NCBI GenBank assembly: GCA_036365515.1
Contig: CM070874.1
Span: 174,939,797-175,003,796, forward strand
DNA length: 64,000 nucleotides
Direction of reading: 5' to 3'
From: Torymus aiolomorphi
Taxonomy: Eukaryota > Arthropoda > Insecta > Hymenoptera > Torymidae
Part shown: positions 42,672 to 54,470 of the stretch, one piece after another
How positions within the stretch are numbered: position 1 is the first letter of the stretch
How the letters are laid out: each line of letters starts with the position of its first letter
Program-made: the position numbers and the translations under genes
Notes under the pieces: model-generated
The model's database searches: none
Told to the model about the DNA's origin: nothing
The model's input: only the letters and a program-made list of their open reading frames with translations

Positions 42672-43392
42672 GATGAAAAAAAAAATATTACTATTTCAAA
42701 TAAGTCACAAGATCTATTGTGTAGGATACGGGATGGGTATCAGACTAGAGGAGTACCTAAAACCACAAAATTTCTAAAAAAAAAATATTTATAACAGCAA
42801 CCAATAGAAATTATTCAAGAAAAAATAAAAATAAAAAAAAAATAATTTTCAAACTATTCTAACTTCTATAATTTCAATTTTTTCAACAAAAATGTTACTT
42901 TAATAACTTCAATTTCAATATGATCAATTCTCATATTCGTTTCTTTAATATATTTTTGCATTTACTTTTATTATTCTTTAATGAATCCTTTAATTTTTCC
43001 AAATTTTCCTTTATTTCTACGATTTACTACAATATTATTTTCTACTTTTACTACTTTATTTAAAACTTCTTCTAGGCTACATTCAAATTCTGCAATTAAC
43101 TGTTGTGCGAAATTTGCTTTATTCTCAACTAGTTTTACTTGATTATTTAAGAATTCAAACTCTTCTTTATAAATTACCGACCTCTCAAGAAAACTCAAGT
43201 TTTTCCCAAATTGATTTTACATTATTTCAAATTTGTAACTCCGGTAAAGTGAAGTTTCTTTCCGTAATCATTTTAATCCTATAACCTAATTTCTAAAAAA
43301 AAAAACATAACACTATACTGAAAATCTACTAACTCCAAGAAACGACAATATAAACTAGTTTTATCTTTAATTAACAAACGGCTCGGGCGCCA
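42672..43392 (-). other. Leader region of gypsy B with primer-binding site
   Basis: TGGCGCCCGAGC follows the LTR end without gap at 43392-43381. It matches the first ten bases of the tRNA-Lys-type site in gypsy A and then diverges, so a related or different tRNA primer is possible. The rest is AT-rich and holds the small ORF at 42971-43198. Confidence 0.7.
42971..43198 (-). CDS. Small leader ORF of gypsy B, 75 residues
   Basis: Intact frame upstream of gag, MSFLERSVIYKEEFEFL to IKGFIKE. Heptad-like hydrophobics in the first 55 residues suggest a coiled coil, and the tail is Lys-rich. No homologue recognised, and gypsy A has no evident equivalent. Could be a regulatory uORF, an accessory protein or chance. 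Confidence 0.35.
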   Translation of the reverse strand: MSFLERSVIYKEEFEFLNNQVKLVENKANFAQQLIAEFECSLEEVLNKVVKVENNIVVNRRNKGKFGKIKGFIKE

Positions 43393-44370
43393 TGTGACAA
43401 TCCCGTTTTATCGACCAGGGAGGGATGTTAAAATTTAAGCACAGTGCACTTAATTCGGATAGGAATCAGCATCAATTCACTGATATTCGGGGTTTATGTT
43501 TTCCACTTCAATACACGTAAAACATGGATAGCCAAGCTCAAAGCACTTGTGCAAAGGAAACTTAATTACAATAACTTGTGACTACTTATTTAACAACAAA
43601 AATATATATTAAATTTATTTGATAAGTAAAAGTAATTTTATACAAAAAAAAATTAACAATTAAAATTAACTTATCAATTACGAGAAAATAAATTAACTTA
43701 TAATTTACGAGCAAAACTAGACCAAAAACTACAACAAAAATATATATTAAATTTATTTGATAAGTAAAAGTAATTTTATACAAAAAAAAATTAACAATTA
43801 AAATTAACTTATAAATTACGAGAAAATAAATTAACTTATAATTTACGAGCAAAACTAGTCTAGCTATTCTAGCGAGTTTATTACATAGGATGCATCGCTT
43901 TACAAATTAAATCTAGCGCGACCTAGCTACGTCTACTAGCATTCAACGCTGGTTTGGCATGAGCCGCGCAGTACACGACTCAAACTTCGCCAGGCAAAAC
44001 CGCTCAACTGTATGCCTAACGCACATAGAGTCCTGCCGGAGAGGCTCGGTTCAGCGCACCGAGTGAACTGCCCGTTCGAGGCGTGTGCAGTCGAACTTAT
44101 CCTCTCGCCTCGGCCGAGTCGCACATGCGCGACCGAGCGCTTGGCCGAAGCGGGGCCGCCTTGCGTGTGTGCTATCCGTATGCGCGCGAGGAGTAGGGAT
44201 GGCTCGCAGCTCACTCGCCTCTCGTGCCTCGAGTCGGCCGGAGCGCGCGTATATACAGATATACCGCGCATGTCTAGCACTTGCTCCTCGCGACAGCCGG
44301 CGCGCGAGTAATTCTACTCTACCGCGCGTTTAATAAAACTAACGGAGGTACGCAACGTACTTCCGTTACA
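43393..44370 (-). repeat. 5' LTR of gypsy B (978 bp)
   Basis: Minus strand TGTAACGGAAG to GATTGTCACA. It is about 140 bp longer than its solo relatives because a 138-bp segment is tandemly duplicated (43593-43730 and 43731-43868). Outside it the AGCT target duplication and tRNA-Ser follow at 44371. Confidence 0.9.
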
Positions 44371-44433
44371 AGCTACAAGCAAATAAGGTTTGAATCCATA
44401 CATTAAGAAGTAAACTCTTCTAATAATTTTTGT
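44371..44433 (+). pseudogene. trnS2: NUMT: tRNA-Ser(UCN) 3' part (copy 2)
   Basis: AGCTACAAGC, then a TTTGAAT anticodon loop region, then CATTAAGAAG, as in the other two copies but on the plus strand. A few changed bases (AAATAAGG for ATATGG) weaken the anticodon stem. Confidence 0.7.
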
Positions 44434-44451
44434 ACCTCACTTTTAAATTAA

Positions 44452-44870
44452 AAATTTAATTATTAAAATAAACATTAAATTTGCACAACTGGTAAATAAT
44501 TTCCATGAAATTATTCCATGAAAATTTTTTCCATGAAATTAGATTATCATACCGAAATCGTGGGAATGCCCCTCGAATTCAAATTACTATAAATACTAAG
44601 TACAAATATATAATATAAAATTTTAACCTAATATTTCCTCCTATAAATATAAATATAAAAATTAACATTATAAACAAAATTATTCCATATTCTGCAATAA
44701 AAATTAAAGCAAATGACCCTCTTATATACTCTGTATTAAACCCTGAAACTAACTCAGACTCCCCTTCAGCAAAATCAGAAGGCGTTTAATTTAATTTTAT
44801 TAAAATTAATTCAGCTAAAAGTCTGATAAGTTAAATTATAGCTATAGGAAAATTTATAAATAAAAATTTT
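44452..44870 (-). pseudogene. nad1: NUMT: nad1 3' part (copy 2)
   Basis: Minus-strand nad1 carrying the [14 protein letters not shown] region, with extra AT-rich bases near 44495-44540 and 44785-44810 relative to copy 3. Inverted relative to copies 1 and 3. Confidence 0.88.
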
Positions 44871-44912
44871 CCTATAGCTATAATTTTACTTATCAGACTT
44901 TTAGCTGAATTG
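44811..44912. repeat. nad1 palindrome (copy 2)
   Basis: TTCAGCTAAAAGTCTGATAA at 44811 onward is followed 50 bp later by its reverse complement ending AGCTGAAT at about 44912. The arms are ~45 bp with a short AT spacer. The right arm continues into the RT fragment. Confidence 0.88.
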
Positions 44913-45420
44913 ATTGTTTACTTTGACTCTTTCTTTCTATTACTTAAATAACTTTTCATTAGTTTATGTGCATTTCCTCTTATACCATAGTTGTATAATT
45001 TATCTAGAAGCATTTGATGATCTAATGACTGTGTCGAAGATCAAGGAATGTAATTGCAATTTGGTCACTTTTGTCAAGTTCATTGTAAATTAGATCTGTT
45101 ACGTATAAAAGTGCATCCTTAGTATTTTTGTTTTTTCTGAATCCAAATTGTTTATCTGATAATATTGGTTACAATACAATACATTGATTGTAAATATAAT
45201 TACATTGTTTGACAAAACGTAATAATTTTTGTGTATAACTTTTTCAAAAATTTTTGATATGTTGGAAATCAATGACATAGGTCTGTAATTTGTTGGTAGA
45301 TGTTTTTGTTTAGCCTTGTGAATTGGTGTTATCTTAGCTATTTTTAAAGCCTCTGGCCATTCTGCTGTTTCAATAGACATCAATAATCAAAGAAAAATTG
45401 CGCGGGCCTTAAAGGTCACA
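44913..45420 (-). pseudogene. Jockey-like RT fragment (copy 5)
   Basis: Minus-strand counterpart of 9430-9956 and 60030-60527, containing IETAEWPEALKIAKITPIHK and NYRPMSLISNISKIFEKV. Disrupted by a ~30-bp insertion near 45160-45200. Confidence 0.85.
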
Positions 45421-46055
45421 ACAATGAGTGAAAAAATTCGTTGATACGGTGCAAGAGGTCCGTCGATATATATCCATTAGTCGGATAGTCGAAGGTTGTC
45501 AGAGGTGCACTGACGGCCCCTGCTCGGGGACGTGTCAGCTCGCGCGTAGGCCTGTATGGCCCATTGCGCTTTGCCTCCTTGACTCTACCCTCCCACCATC
45601 ATACCTTTAATATAGACCAGTAAGCTCGCCCAGACTCAGTGTGCGGATCTCCTCTGGTTTTAGGAGGCACTCCCGATGCCTCCCCCCCAGAACCCTTGGG
45701 CAGGAGTAAAGCAGGTGTATGGGTTCTCCTCTTCTCCGCAGAGTCTGCAGCTGCCCTCAGCCACCCTTCCAATTCTCCTCTTAAAGTATTCCAGTTCACA
45801 ATGTCCTGTCATCCATCCTACAAAGGATCCGATCGTCGCCTTGGGGAGGTCGATCAGTTTCCTGGTCCAGCTCTTGGGTGCCTCCTCACCAAGAAATAAC
45901 TTCGCATGTCTGCACCCTTGACTATCCTTCCATCTTGCTATATGTTCTCTCTTAATCCAGTTACGTATCGTTTCATCAACCGCGCAGAGAGGAACAGCAG
46001 TGTTGACGCTGATTACCCTTAGTCATGCCGCTCCCCTCCTCGCTAACCTCTGTCA
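45421..46055 (-). pseudogene. RNase H/CCHC LINE tail (copy 2)
   Basis: Minus-strand counterpart of 8771-9429. The RNase H end (LARRG region near 46045) is truncated, missing the GNEKAD start seen in copies 1 and 3. The C-terminal TGHCELEYFKRRIGR and CRLCGEE are present (45680-45880), and the linker to the RT fragment is at 45430-45600. Confidence 0.82.
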
Positions 46056-46990
46056 TTTTTTGCACTTCTTACACCTTTTACATTTTTCAATACTGTTACA
46101 TTTTTTCCTGTCTTTACATTTTTTAAATTTATAAATTTTTAATATTTTTAATTTTTGTTTTTTAGTTTTCCTTTTTTACCTTTTCTTACATTTTTTACTT
46201 GATACACATTTTTTACAATTTTTACATTAATTCCCATTTTTACATTTTTTACATTTTTTACATTTTTATGGTGGCAGCAGACAGCAAAAAGCAAAATTGT
46301 CACATAGAAATATTGTAAGCAAGCAGCAATGTGACACTATATTTCCAGCAAATTTTTAGCATACTTTAAAAAATGGCATAGAACCAAGTAATTTTAGAAG
46401 ATCTGCAAGATACAGATCGGACATTTTCTTTTACCGCTCTCAACAATCTAAGCGAGGTTTATATAAAATTTCAACAAAAAATATCATAATATCATTCGAG
46501 GGAATGGCGAGTGGATCGGGTTTTGTATTCCCTCGCTCGCTTTAATCACCTTGGGACATGTGTCGGTTCTCGCTCAATCTTTTTTGGTTTTGATCTTGAT
46601 GTCGATGCTAATTATGGCCTTGATTTAATCCTGAGGTTGAGCCTGATTTTTCTGATTTTGATCTTAATTTTGATTTTCATTGTGACCTTGATCGTGATCT
46701 TGATTTTCGCATTTTTGATTCTGGTTATTTTCATTTTGATCTTGGTTGTAATCTTGACTTTGATCTTGAATTAGATTTTGATTTAGATCTTGATAGTGAT
46801 CTTGATTTTGATATGAATTGTCATCTCGAGGTTGAGCTTGAGGTCAATCTCGATTTTGATCCTGTTCTAGATTTCGACTCAGGTCAACAGAAAGACCAAA
46901 TTCACGATGAATTTTATCTAGCCTTTGGATCTCAATTGTGATCTCAGTAGGCAGAGCCGTTCTGTGTATCTCATTGACTTTTGTAAACTC
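46056..46990 (-). repeat. Composite repeat, inverted (AAAATGTAA block, linker, hexamer repeat)
   Basis: AAAATGTAA block to 46280, linker with CACATAGAAATATTGTAAGC to 46510, then the hexamer repeat to about 46930. It corresponds to 58425-59345 in the third module. The plus-strand frame 46511-46774 (Leu/Ile-rich) is a repeat frame. Confidence 0.72.
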
Positions 46991-47600
46991 GAGATCGACG
47001 TGGATCTCGTTGTTATAATTGTTGACTGCAGCTTTGAAAGCGGCCGCTCTAACCATTACCTCTAGGGGTGGAAGATCCAGTGCCATGTCCAACGCCTTGA
47101 GAGGCGTGGACCTTCTTGCCCCCGTGATACCTCTCATTACCATTCTCTGCAGCCTGTCTAAGGTTGCTGAGCCTGTTTTCAGTTTACTTCTGGGCCACTA
47201 GGCTATTGCTCCATGGAGTAGCCTGGGCCTCAGAATCGCCGTATAAATCCTTGTATCTTGGGTGTTAGTCCCGATGTTGCCCCAAATGCCCTTCTACAAG
47301 CCCAAAAGGTAGCAGTAAAGCTAGCCCTTTTATTTTTCAAATGCTTTGCCCATTTTGGTCTCGAATCAAAAGTGACTCCCAGGTACTTAGCTTCCATCGA
47401 AATAGTCAGCTCTTCCCCTAGTAGTCTGATCGGTCCTATTTTTTTAACCTTATATCCACTCGTGAAAACCACCAGCTCCGTTTTGTTGGGGTTGACCGAC
47501 AGGTCTACTTCCTTGCACCATTTCACCACCAATCTTGTGCGAGCCTCATTAGCTCCCCTAGTATGTGTTCGTCATCGCTCATGACCAAAATGAGTATAAC
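46990..47600 (-). pseudogene. LINE ORF2 fragment: RT thumb and connection, R1/LOA/I group
   Basis: Minus strand: a degenerate PYADVILIL (from YADD), WCKEVDLSVNPNKTELVVF, EAKYLGVTFDSRPKWAKHLK, then LQRMVMRGITGARRSTPLKA and LDLPPLEVMVRAAAFKAA. These motifs follow RT and precede RNase H in R1/LOA/I-group LINEs. The fragment then fuses at about 47020 to the EIHVDLEFTKVNEIHRTAL frame that leads into the hexamer repeat. It is absent from the matching position of the third module (58425), so it is an insertion or a retained piece specific to this copy. Confidence 0.82.
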
Positions 47601-47609
47601 GTCTGCATA

Positions 47610-48060
47610 TGGATGCGCGTATAATACTAATTATGGCTTTGATTTAATCCTGAGCTTGAGCCTGATTTTTCTGATTTTGATCATAATTTTGATTTTCATT
47701 GTGATCTTAATCGTGACCTTGATTTTCGCATTTTTGATTCTGGTTATTTTTATTTTGACCTTGATTTTCGCATTTTTGATTCTGGTTATTTTTATTTTGA
47801 TCTTGGTTGTAATCTTGACTTTCATCTTGAATTAGATTTTGATTCAGATCTTGATAGTGATCTTGATTTTGATATGAATTCTCATCTCGAGGTTGATCTT
47901 GAGGTTAATCTCGATTTTGATCCTGTTCTAGATTTCGACTCAGATCAACAGAACGGCCAAATTCACGATGAATTTGATCTAGCCTTTGGATCTCAATTGT
48001 GATCTCAGTAGGCAGAGCCGTTCTGTGTATCTCATTGACTTTTGTAAACTCGAGATCGAC
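47610..48060 (-). repeat. Hexamer repeat, second copy in tandem
   Basis: Another Gln/Asp-type repeat with the same conserved entry sequence (AGGCAGAGCCGTTCTG, about 48010). Two copies of the block therefore flank the LINE fragment at 46990-47600. Confidence 0.7.
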
Positions 48061-48395
48061 GTGGATCTCGTTGTTATAATTGCTGTATCATCAGCATATG
48101 ATAATATTGAATTCTCTGGCATTGAGTACAATATATCATTTATGTACATAATAAAAAAATAGTCCTAGGATTGTGCCTTGCGGGACTCCCATATCAACTG
48201 TTTCATACTCACTGAATTGATTGTTTACTTTGACTCTTTGTTTTCTATTACTTAAATAACTTTTCATTAGTTTATGGGCCTCTTATACCGTAGTTGTATA
48301 ATTTATATAGAGGCATTTGATGATCAACTGTGTCGAAGGCTTTTGCAAGATCAAGGAATGTAATTGCAATTTGGTCACTTTTGTCAAGTTCGAGG
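48061..48395 (-). pseudogene. Jockey-like RT fragment (copy 6)
   Basis: Minus strand: [39 protein letters not shown] and the YADD-proximal region. It starts inside RT and corresponds to 58081-58420. Confidence 0.82.
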
Positions 48396-48595
48396 AAGTA
48401 AAGCAGTGAACTATCGATTTTTTGGGCAGTAAGACGGATCGTAATGCAGTTTTTTGCATCCAATTCGTGAGAGCATCCAGAAAGTTTGTGACCCCAAGTG
48501 ATTAATTTTTTGAAATTGCATTTGTGCATTAAAAAAATGCACAATAAAATAGGCAATAAATACAAAATAGTCTACACGGAAATTATTGCTGTAAA
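48396..48595. other. Module spacer
   Basis: Contains AACTATCGATTTTTTGGGCA and a TGTGCATTAAAAAAATGCAC short palindrome near 48523-48542. Matched by 57895-58080 inverted. No gene. Confidence 0.5.
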
Positions 48596-48865
48596 TGAGT
48601 TTACTTTTGCTACTTGGGGGTTTTCGGGGTCGCTGAACCGGAATATCATGACGACAGCGGTCTCTGAGGTACCTGGAGTCCAGGGTGGACAGTATGAACG
48701 TCGTCTCCTAGAGTTTACGCAAATTTGAAATATAATTAAACGAAACTAATTCGGGGAGTTTTCGGGGTCGCTGAACACGAATATCATGACGACAGTGGTC
48801 TCTGAGGTACCTGGAGTCCAGGGTGGACAGTATTAACGTCATCTCCTAGAGTTCACGCACGATGA
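48596..48865 (+). repeat. ~140-bp tandem repeat (about two units)
   Basis: Units with GGTCGCTGAAC, GTCTCTGAGGTACCTGG and GGACAGTAT. Opposite in orientation to 57451-57850, as expected for the inverted module. Confidence 0.75.
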
Positions 48866-49123
48866 CAAATCCCTACACGGCGACGTGTCCACTCGCGCGG
48901 AGGCGTTTAGGGGCACCTTGCGCTTTGCCTGCAGACTGTGGAGTAAAATTCAACTAAAATTCATCGTGACTTCTAGAGAAGTAGGTCCAAATATGCAGGT
49001 ACACCCTACGGACGGTCACAGATCGTCTACACAGACCCCTACCTAAGACAAAGTCATTACTCCAAAATCCGCGTTTTTCTCAGACACGTTGCTTAATTTT
49101 TTTATAAAAGTGATATAAAAATA
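48866..49123 (-). other. Module segment between 140-bp and 334-bp repeats
   Basis: GC-mixed segment with GGCACCTTGCGCTTTGCCTG and the AAATCCGCGTTTTTCTCAG border. Matches 57178-57450 inverted. No gene. Confidence 0.55.
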
Positions 49124-50789
49124 AATAAACACTGTATGAACAATGTACGAACACTGTATGAACACTATATGAACAATTATGAACACGGTATGAACGTTGA
49201 TGAACACTGTATGAAGTTCTATTTTCGTATACTCAAAAATGAAAATTAAACAAATAATCGCTCCATCATCTACGTTGCTTCTTGGCCCTATATATTGGTT
49301 TGTAAGTCACCGGCTTCTAAATGTGGATTGATGGCAAGCTTAAATTCATGGCGTATTAATAGAGGCTACATCCAGATGTCCTGTACCGTCCACGGGACGT
49401 TGCCAGATTGTCTACACAGGCTACCGCAGACGCTGCCTATACTCTAAAATTCATAGTGATCTCGGGGACGTAACGTACTTTTTTGTAAGAATGGTGCAGG
49501 GTATGAACATAGATGAACACTGTATGAACGTTGGTGAACACTGTATGAAGCTCGATTGTTGTATACTCAAACATCAAAATTAAAGGAATAATCGCTCCAT
49601 CGTCTGCGTTGCTTCTTGGTCCTATATATTAGTTTGGAAGTCGCTGTCTTCTAAATGTGAATTAACGACTAGCTAAAATTCGTGACTTATTAAGAGGTTA
49701 CATATAGATGTCCTGATACGCCCACAGGACGATGGCAGATTGTCTTCAAAGGCCCCACACGTAGACCCTGCCTACACTCTAAAATTCGCAGTGTTCTCGG
49801 GTACATTACTTACGTTTTTTGTAAAAATGGAACGGGGTATGAACATAGATGAAAACTGTATGAACATTGTTGAACATTGTATGAAGTTTTTTTTTCTTAT
49901 AATCAAAAATCAAAATAAAAGAAATAATTCCTCTACGACGCTTCATGGATCTATATATTGATTTGTAAGTCGTCGTCATCTAAATGTAGATAAATTTCGA
50001 GCTAAAATTCGAGGCGCATAGATAGTGGTTACATTCAGACGTTCTGAAATGTCCACAGGACTATGGGAGCTTGTTTACATAGGACTCTACCGCAGACGCT
50101 GCCTACACTCTAAAATTAGAAATGATCTCGGGGACGTTCCCTACATTTTTTGTAAAAATCGAACAGTGCATGATCAAAGATTAACACTGTATGAACGTTG
50201 GTGAACACCGTATGAAGCTTTATTTTCTTATACTCAAAAATCAAAATAGTAGGAATTATTACTCCATCATCTACGTTGCTTCTTGGTCCTATATGTTGGT
50301 TTGAAAGTCGCCGTCTTGTAAATCTGGATTAACGCCAAGCTAAAATCCGTGACTTATTAAGAGGTTACATACAGATGTCCTGACACGTCCACATGACGAT
50401 GGCAGCTATTCTACACAGGCCCCTACAGCCGACGCTGCCTGCACTCTAAAATTCGGAGTGAACTCTGGGCGCTACCTACTTTTGTTGTAAAAATCGAGCA
50501 GTGCGTGATCATAGATGAACACTGTATGAACTTTGGTGAACACTGTATGAACGTTTATTTTCTTATACGCAAAAATCAACATACAAGGAATTAGCGCTCC
50601 ATCATCTACGTTGCTTCATGGTCCTATACATTGGTTTGTAAATTGTCGTATTCTAAATTTAGGTTAATTTAAAGCTAACATTCGTGGCGCATTGACGGAG
50701 GTTACATCCAGTCGTTCTCAAACGTGCCTAGGACTATGGCAGCTTGTCTACACAGGCCCCTACCGCAGATGCTACCTACACTCTAAACT
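49124..50789 (-). repeat. ~334-bp tandem repeat array, copy 2 (inverted)
   Basis: Reverse complement of 141-1794, about five units in the same order. The match stops sharply at 50789 within CTCTAAACTT, which corresponds to about position 141 of array 1. Confidence 0.85.
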
Positions 50790-51599
50790 TGAAGGTTAAC
50801 AGGATTTTTAGTCTTGACACATTCCATAACGCGGAAAACGTAATTTTTAGTGAGCACTATTGTTCACAATACTCTATTCAACCTGTTTCTGGCCAGGTAA
50901 TAGGGTGGCAACGTAACGTTCCTTCGCCTTTGTGCAAATCATTCACTTGATACACTTATTTTACTTGTATTAATTTATTATTATTTTTTTTAAACAATTT
51001 TTTTGTAAAACAGCCCTACAAAAATAGATCGCCTGATAAGTCAACTGATGAGTCAGTTGACAAAATATGCCAAACTGTCAAGTGATGAAAAGCTGACAAT
51101 TAGCTGACAAGCAGCTAACAGTCAAGAGTATTTCATAAGATTATTAATAAAAGTTGTTTCTTTTCTTAACTTAATACACGATTTTTGATATTATTGAAGA
51201 AAAACTTAAATTTTAACGAGGCCGCAGCGCGCGCCTCTATATACGTTGATTTACGGTTTTGAGGTTACCGAAAATTATACAAATACGTTTCTTTTTCGTT
51301 ATTTCTTTAGTGTATGCATACAATACGTGTTATATTTTAATCTTTTAAGTCAATCTTTAATGCGGAAATGGTTTTACACAAAAAGATTGGCTATTTCTTA
51401 AGATATGCTATTTTCGTTTTTAAGATTGCGCGATTCCTTTATCGAGATTTTGTTCAGTGTGCTGCTAGTTATTTTTCTAGTTATTAATCTTCTCCAGCAG
51501 CCTTCTTGTATATCTATATATTTTAGTCTAGTTATTAATCTTCTCCAGCAGTCTTGTATTTTTTCTATATTACGGAAATTTAAATTATAATTACTCGAA
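50790..51599. other. Low-copy spacer, no gene recognised
   Basis: Not similar to other parts of the window by eye. It contains an inverted repeat GTCAACTGA/TCAGTTGAC (51034-51055) and a short tandem TTATTAATCTTCTCCAGCAG (two copies, about 51482 and 51533). ORFs are short and without recognisable domains. Confidence 0.4.
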
Positions 51600-51915
51600 A
51601 CTCGTTATACTCGGGGGTTTTCGGGGTAGCGGAACACGAATATCGCGACGGCATTGGTCTCCAAGGTAGCTGGTGCCCAGGGTGGATAGTATCAACATCA
51701 TCTTCTAAAGTTGTACGGAAATTTTAAGTTTAATTACTCGAAATACGTTACTCGGGGGTTATCGGGGTCGCGGAACACGAACATCACAACGGCAACGATC
51801 TCCGAGGTATCTGGTGCCAGGGTGGACAGTACCGACATCGTCTACTAGAGTTTTACAGAAATTTTAAGTCTAATTACTCGAAACACGTTACTCGGGAGTT
51901 TCCGGGGTCGCTGCA
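51600..51915 (+). repeat. ~140-bp tandem repeat (two to three units, diverged)
   Basis: GGGGGTTTTCGGGGTAGCGG at about 51611 with diverged copies near 51744 and 51894. Spacing varies (131-150 bp), so this array is older than the others. Confidence 0.65.
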
Positions 51916-52379
51916 CCGTCATGAGTTTTCCTTCGGACTCGTAAGGGGGAACAGCGGTGCATTCGCCCATCTTAGTTCATTACTTGCGCGCATTTTTAGT
52001 TTGTTTTGACACGTACGGGTTTTGGCTGTGGCCCCGTATATTCAAAAATCAGTTCTAGACTGAAATATTGATTTTCGTCGGCTTTCATTTAAAAACTGTC
52101 ATTTCTACAAAATCGTTACATTTGGATTCTGGATCCTTGCGAACGGAAAAGATATTGCGCGCATCTGTTTATGCCGATTAGCGTCGGCTTTCTTTTACAA
52201 TTTCCGGTAACCTCTACGGTTTGCACAAATTTATTTTATTTATATCAGTTTTAAATTAATAGATATATTTCGTCAGCGGTTTTCTGTTCTTCTTGCACGC
52301 GCCGCGTCTCCGACGGATCTCTTGCATCGTATCAACGAATTTTCTCGCTCAATGTTCTTGTGACCTCCAAGGCCCACGC
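51916..52379. other. Mixed module fragments
   Basis: ATGAGTTTTCCTTCGGACTC (also near 55253) is followed by the flank of the 64-residue ORF module in reverse (52085-52240) and the boundary CTCTTGCATCGTATCAACGA that precedes RT fragments. No gene. Confidence 0.45.
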
Positions 52380-53084
52380 AATTTTTCTTTGATTATTGTT
52401 GAACTTGAGTATTGAAACAGGAGCATGACCAGTGGCCAGTGAAAATGGCCAGTGGCTTTAAAAATAGCTCAGATAATACCAATTCACAATGCTAAAGAAA
52501 AACATCTACCAACAAATTACAGACCTATATCATTGATTTCCAATATATCAAAAATTTTTGAGAAAGTTATACACAAAAGGTTATTACATTTTGTCAACCA
52601 ATGTAATTTATTATCAGATAAACAATTTGGATTCAGAAAAAACAAAAGTACTAAGGATGCACTTTTTCACATAACAGATCTAATTTACAATGAACTTGAC
52701 ATAAGTGACCCAATTGCAAATTGCAAACATTCCTTGATCTTGCAAAAGTCTTCGACACAGTTGATCATCAAATACTTCTAGATAAATTATACAACTACGG
52801 TATAAAAGGAAATAAACTAATGAAAAGTTATTTAAGTAATAGAAAACAAAGAGTCAAAGTAAACAATCAATTCAGTGAGTATGAAACAGTTGACGTGGCA
52901 GTCCCGCAAGGCACGATCCCAAGGACCATTGTTGTTTATTATGTACATAAATGATCTATTGAACTCAATGCCAGAGATTTCAATATTATCATATGCTGAT
53001 GATACAGTAATTATAACAACGAGATCCGCGTTGATCTCGTGTTTACAAATGTCAATGAGATGCATAGAACGGCATTGCTTACTG
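52380..53084 (+). pseudogene. Jockey-like RT fragment (copy 7)
   Basis: Among the longest copies: [74 protein letters not shown], then LLNSMPEISILSYADDTVII with the catalytic YADD near 52995. Frameshifts near 52440, 52720 and 52925. Confidence 0.87.
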
Positions 53085-53935
53085 AGATCACAATTGAGAT
53101 CCAAAGGCTAGATCAAATTCATCGTGAATTTGGCCGTTCTGTTGACGTGAGTCGAAATCTAGAACAGGATCAAAATTTAACCTCAATCAAAAATTAACCG
53201 CAAGATCAATCTCGAGATGAGAATTCATATCAAAATCAAATCAAAATATCAAAATAAATAAAAATCTAATTCAAGATCAAAGTCAACCAAGATCAAAATG
53301 AAAATAACCAGAATCAAAAATGCGAAAATCAAGATCACGATTAAGATCACAAAGAAAATCTAAATCAGCAAAATCAGGCTCAACCTCAGGATTAAATCAA
53401 GGCCATAATTAGTATCGACATCAAGATCAAAACCAAAAAAGATTGAGCGAGAACCGACACATGTCCCTAGGTGATTAAAGCAAGCGAGGAAATACAAAAC
53501 CCGATCCACTCGCCATTCCCTCGAATGATATTATATTTTTTGTTGAAATTTTATATAAACCTTGCTTAGATTGTTGAGAAAGACCAGATTGTTGAAAAGA
53601 AAATGTTCGATCTGTATCTTGCAGATCTTCTAAAATTACTAGGTTGTATGCCATTTTATTAAAGTGTGCTAAAAATTTGGTGGAAATATAGAGTGTCACA
53701 TTGCTGCTTGCTTACAATATTTCTATGTGACAATTTTGCTTTTTGCTGTCTACTGCCACCATAAGAATGTAAAATATGTAAAAAATGTAAAAATGGGAAT
53801 TAATGTAAAAATTGTAAAAAATGTATATCAAGTAAAAAATGTAAGAAAAGGCAAAAAAGGAAAACTAAAAAACAAAAATTAAAAACATTAAAAATTTATA
53901 AATTTAAAAAATGTAAAGACAGGAAAAAATGACAT
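53085..53935 (+). repeat. Composite repeat (hexamer repeat, linker, AAAATGTAA block)
   Basis: Hexamer repeat 53085-53430 (with a local deletion), linker to 53760, AAAATGTAA block to 53935. Same order as at 58425-59345. It ends by fusing to the flank of the 64-residue ORF module in reverse. Confidence 0.72.
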
Positions 53936-54189
53936 CCTCATTTAAAAGCTGTGTCATTTCTACAAAATTGTTACATTTGGATTGTGGATCTTTGCGGCCG
54001 GCCGAAATATTCTGCGCATCTGTTTATGCCGTTTAGCGTTGGCTTTCTCTTGCAATTCCGGTGACTTCTACGGTTTGCACAAACTTATTTTATTTATATC
54101 AGTTTTAAATTAATAGATATATATCGAAGGACCTCTTGCACCGTACCAACGAATTTTTTCGCTCAATGTTGTGACCTCCAGGCCCGCGC
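53936..54189. other. Flank of the 64-residue ORF module, reversed
   Basis: GACATCCTCATTTAAAAGCT to TATATATCGAAGGACCTCTT: the reverse complement of the sequence upstream of 37826. It leads into the next RT fragment. No intact ORF. Confidence 0.5.
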
Positions 54190-54470
54190 AATTTTCCTTT
54201 GATTATTGTTGAACTTGACTATTGAAACAGGAGAATGGCCAGAGGCTTCAAAAATAGCTCAGATAACACCAATTCACAAGGCTAAAGAAAAATATCTACC
54301 AACAAATTACAGACCTATATCATTGATTTCCAATATATCAAAAATATTTGAAAAAATTATACACAAAAGATTATTACATTCTGTCAACCAATGTAATTTA
54401 TTATCAGATAAACAATTTGGATTCAGAAAAAGCAAAAGTACTAAGGATGGACTTTTTTACATAACAGGAA
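54190..54470 (+). pseudogene. Jockey-like RT fragment (copy 8)
   Basis: LNLTIETGEWPEASKIAQIT, NYRPISLISNISKIFEKII and FGFRKSKSTKDGLFYITGS; ends at about 54470 in unrelated sequence. The 101-residue frame 54206-54511 is intact over this part. Confidence 0.82.

Larger units (their letters stand above)
39944..44370 (-). mobile_element. Ty3/gypsy retrotransposon B, truncated, with 5' LTR
   Basis: Minus-strand element reading 5' LTR (44370-43393), primer site, leader with a small ORF, gag, pol up to RNase H. It ends at 39944, where the LINE ORF2 begins, so RNase H C-terminus, integrase and 3' LTR are missing. Gag and RT resemble gypsy A throughout, but sequence identity is clearly lower and the LTRs are unrelated. 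The 5' LTR matches the two solo LTRs at 10431-11267 and 61026-61865, and all three sit at the same AGCT in mitochondrial tRNA-Ser. Confidence 0.92.

Noticed and set aside
48498..48728. Short plus-strand ORF across the 140-bp repeat
   Set aside because: Crosses a repeat boundary and is not conserved at 57851 or 32400.
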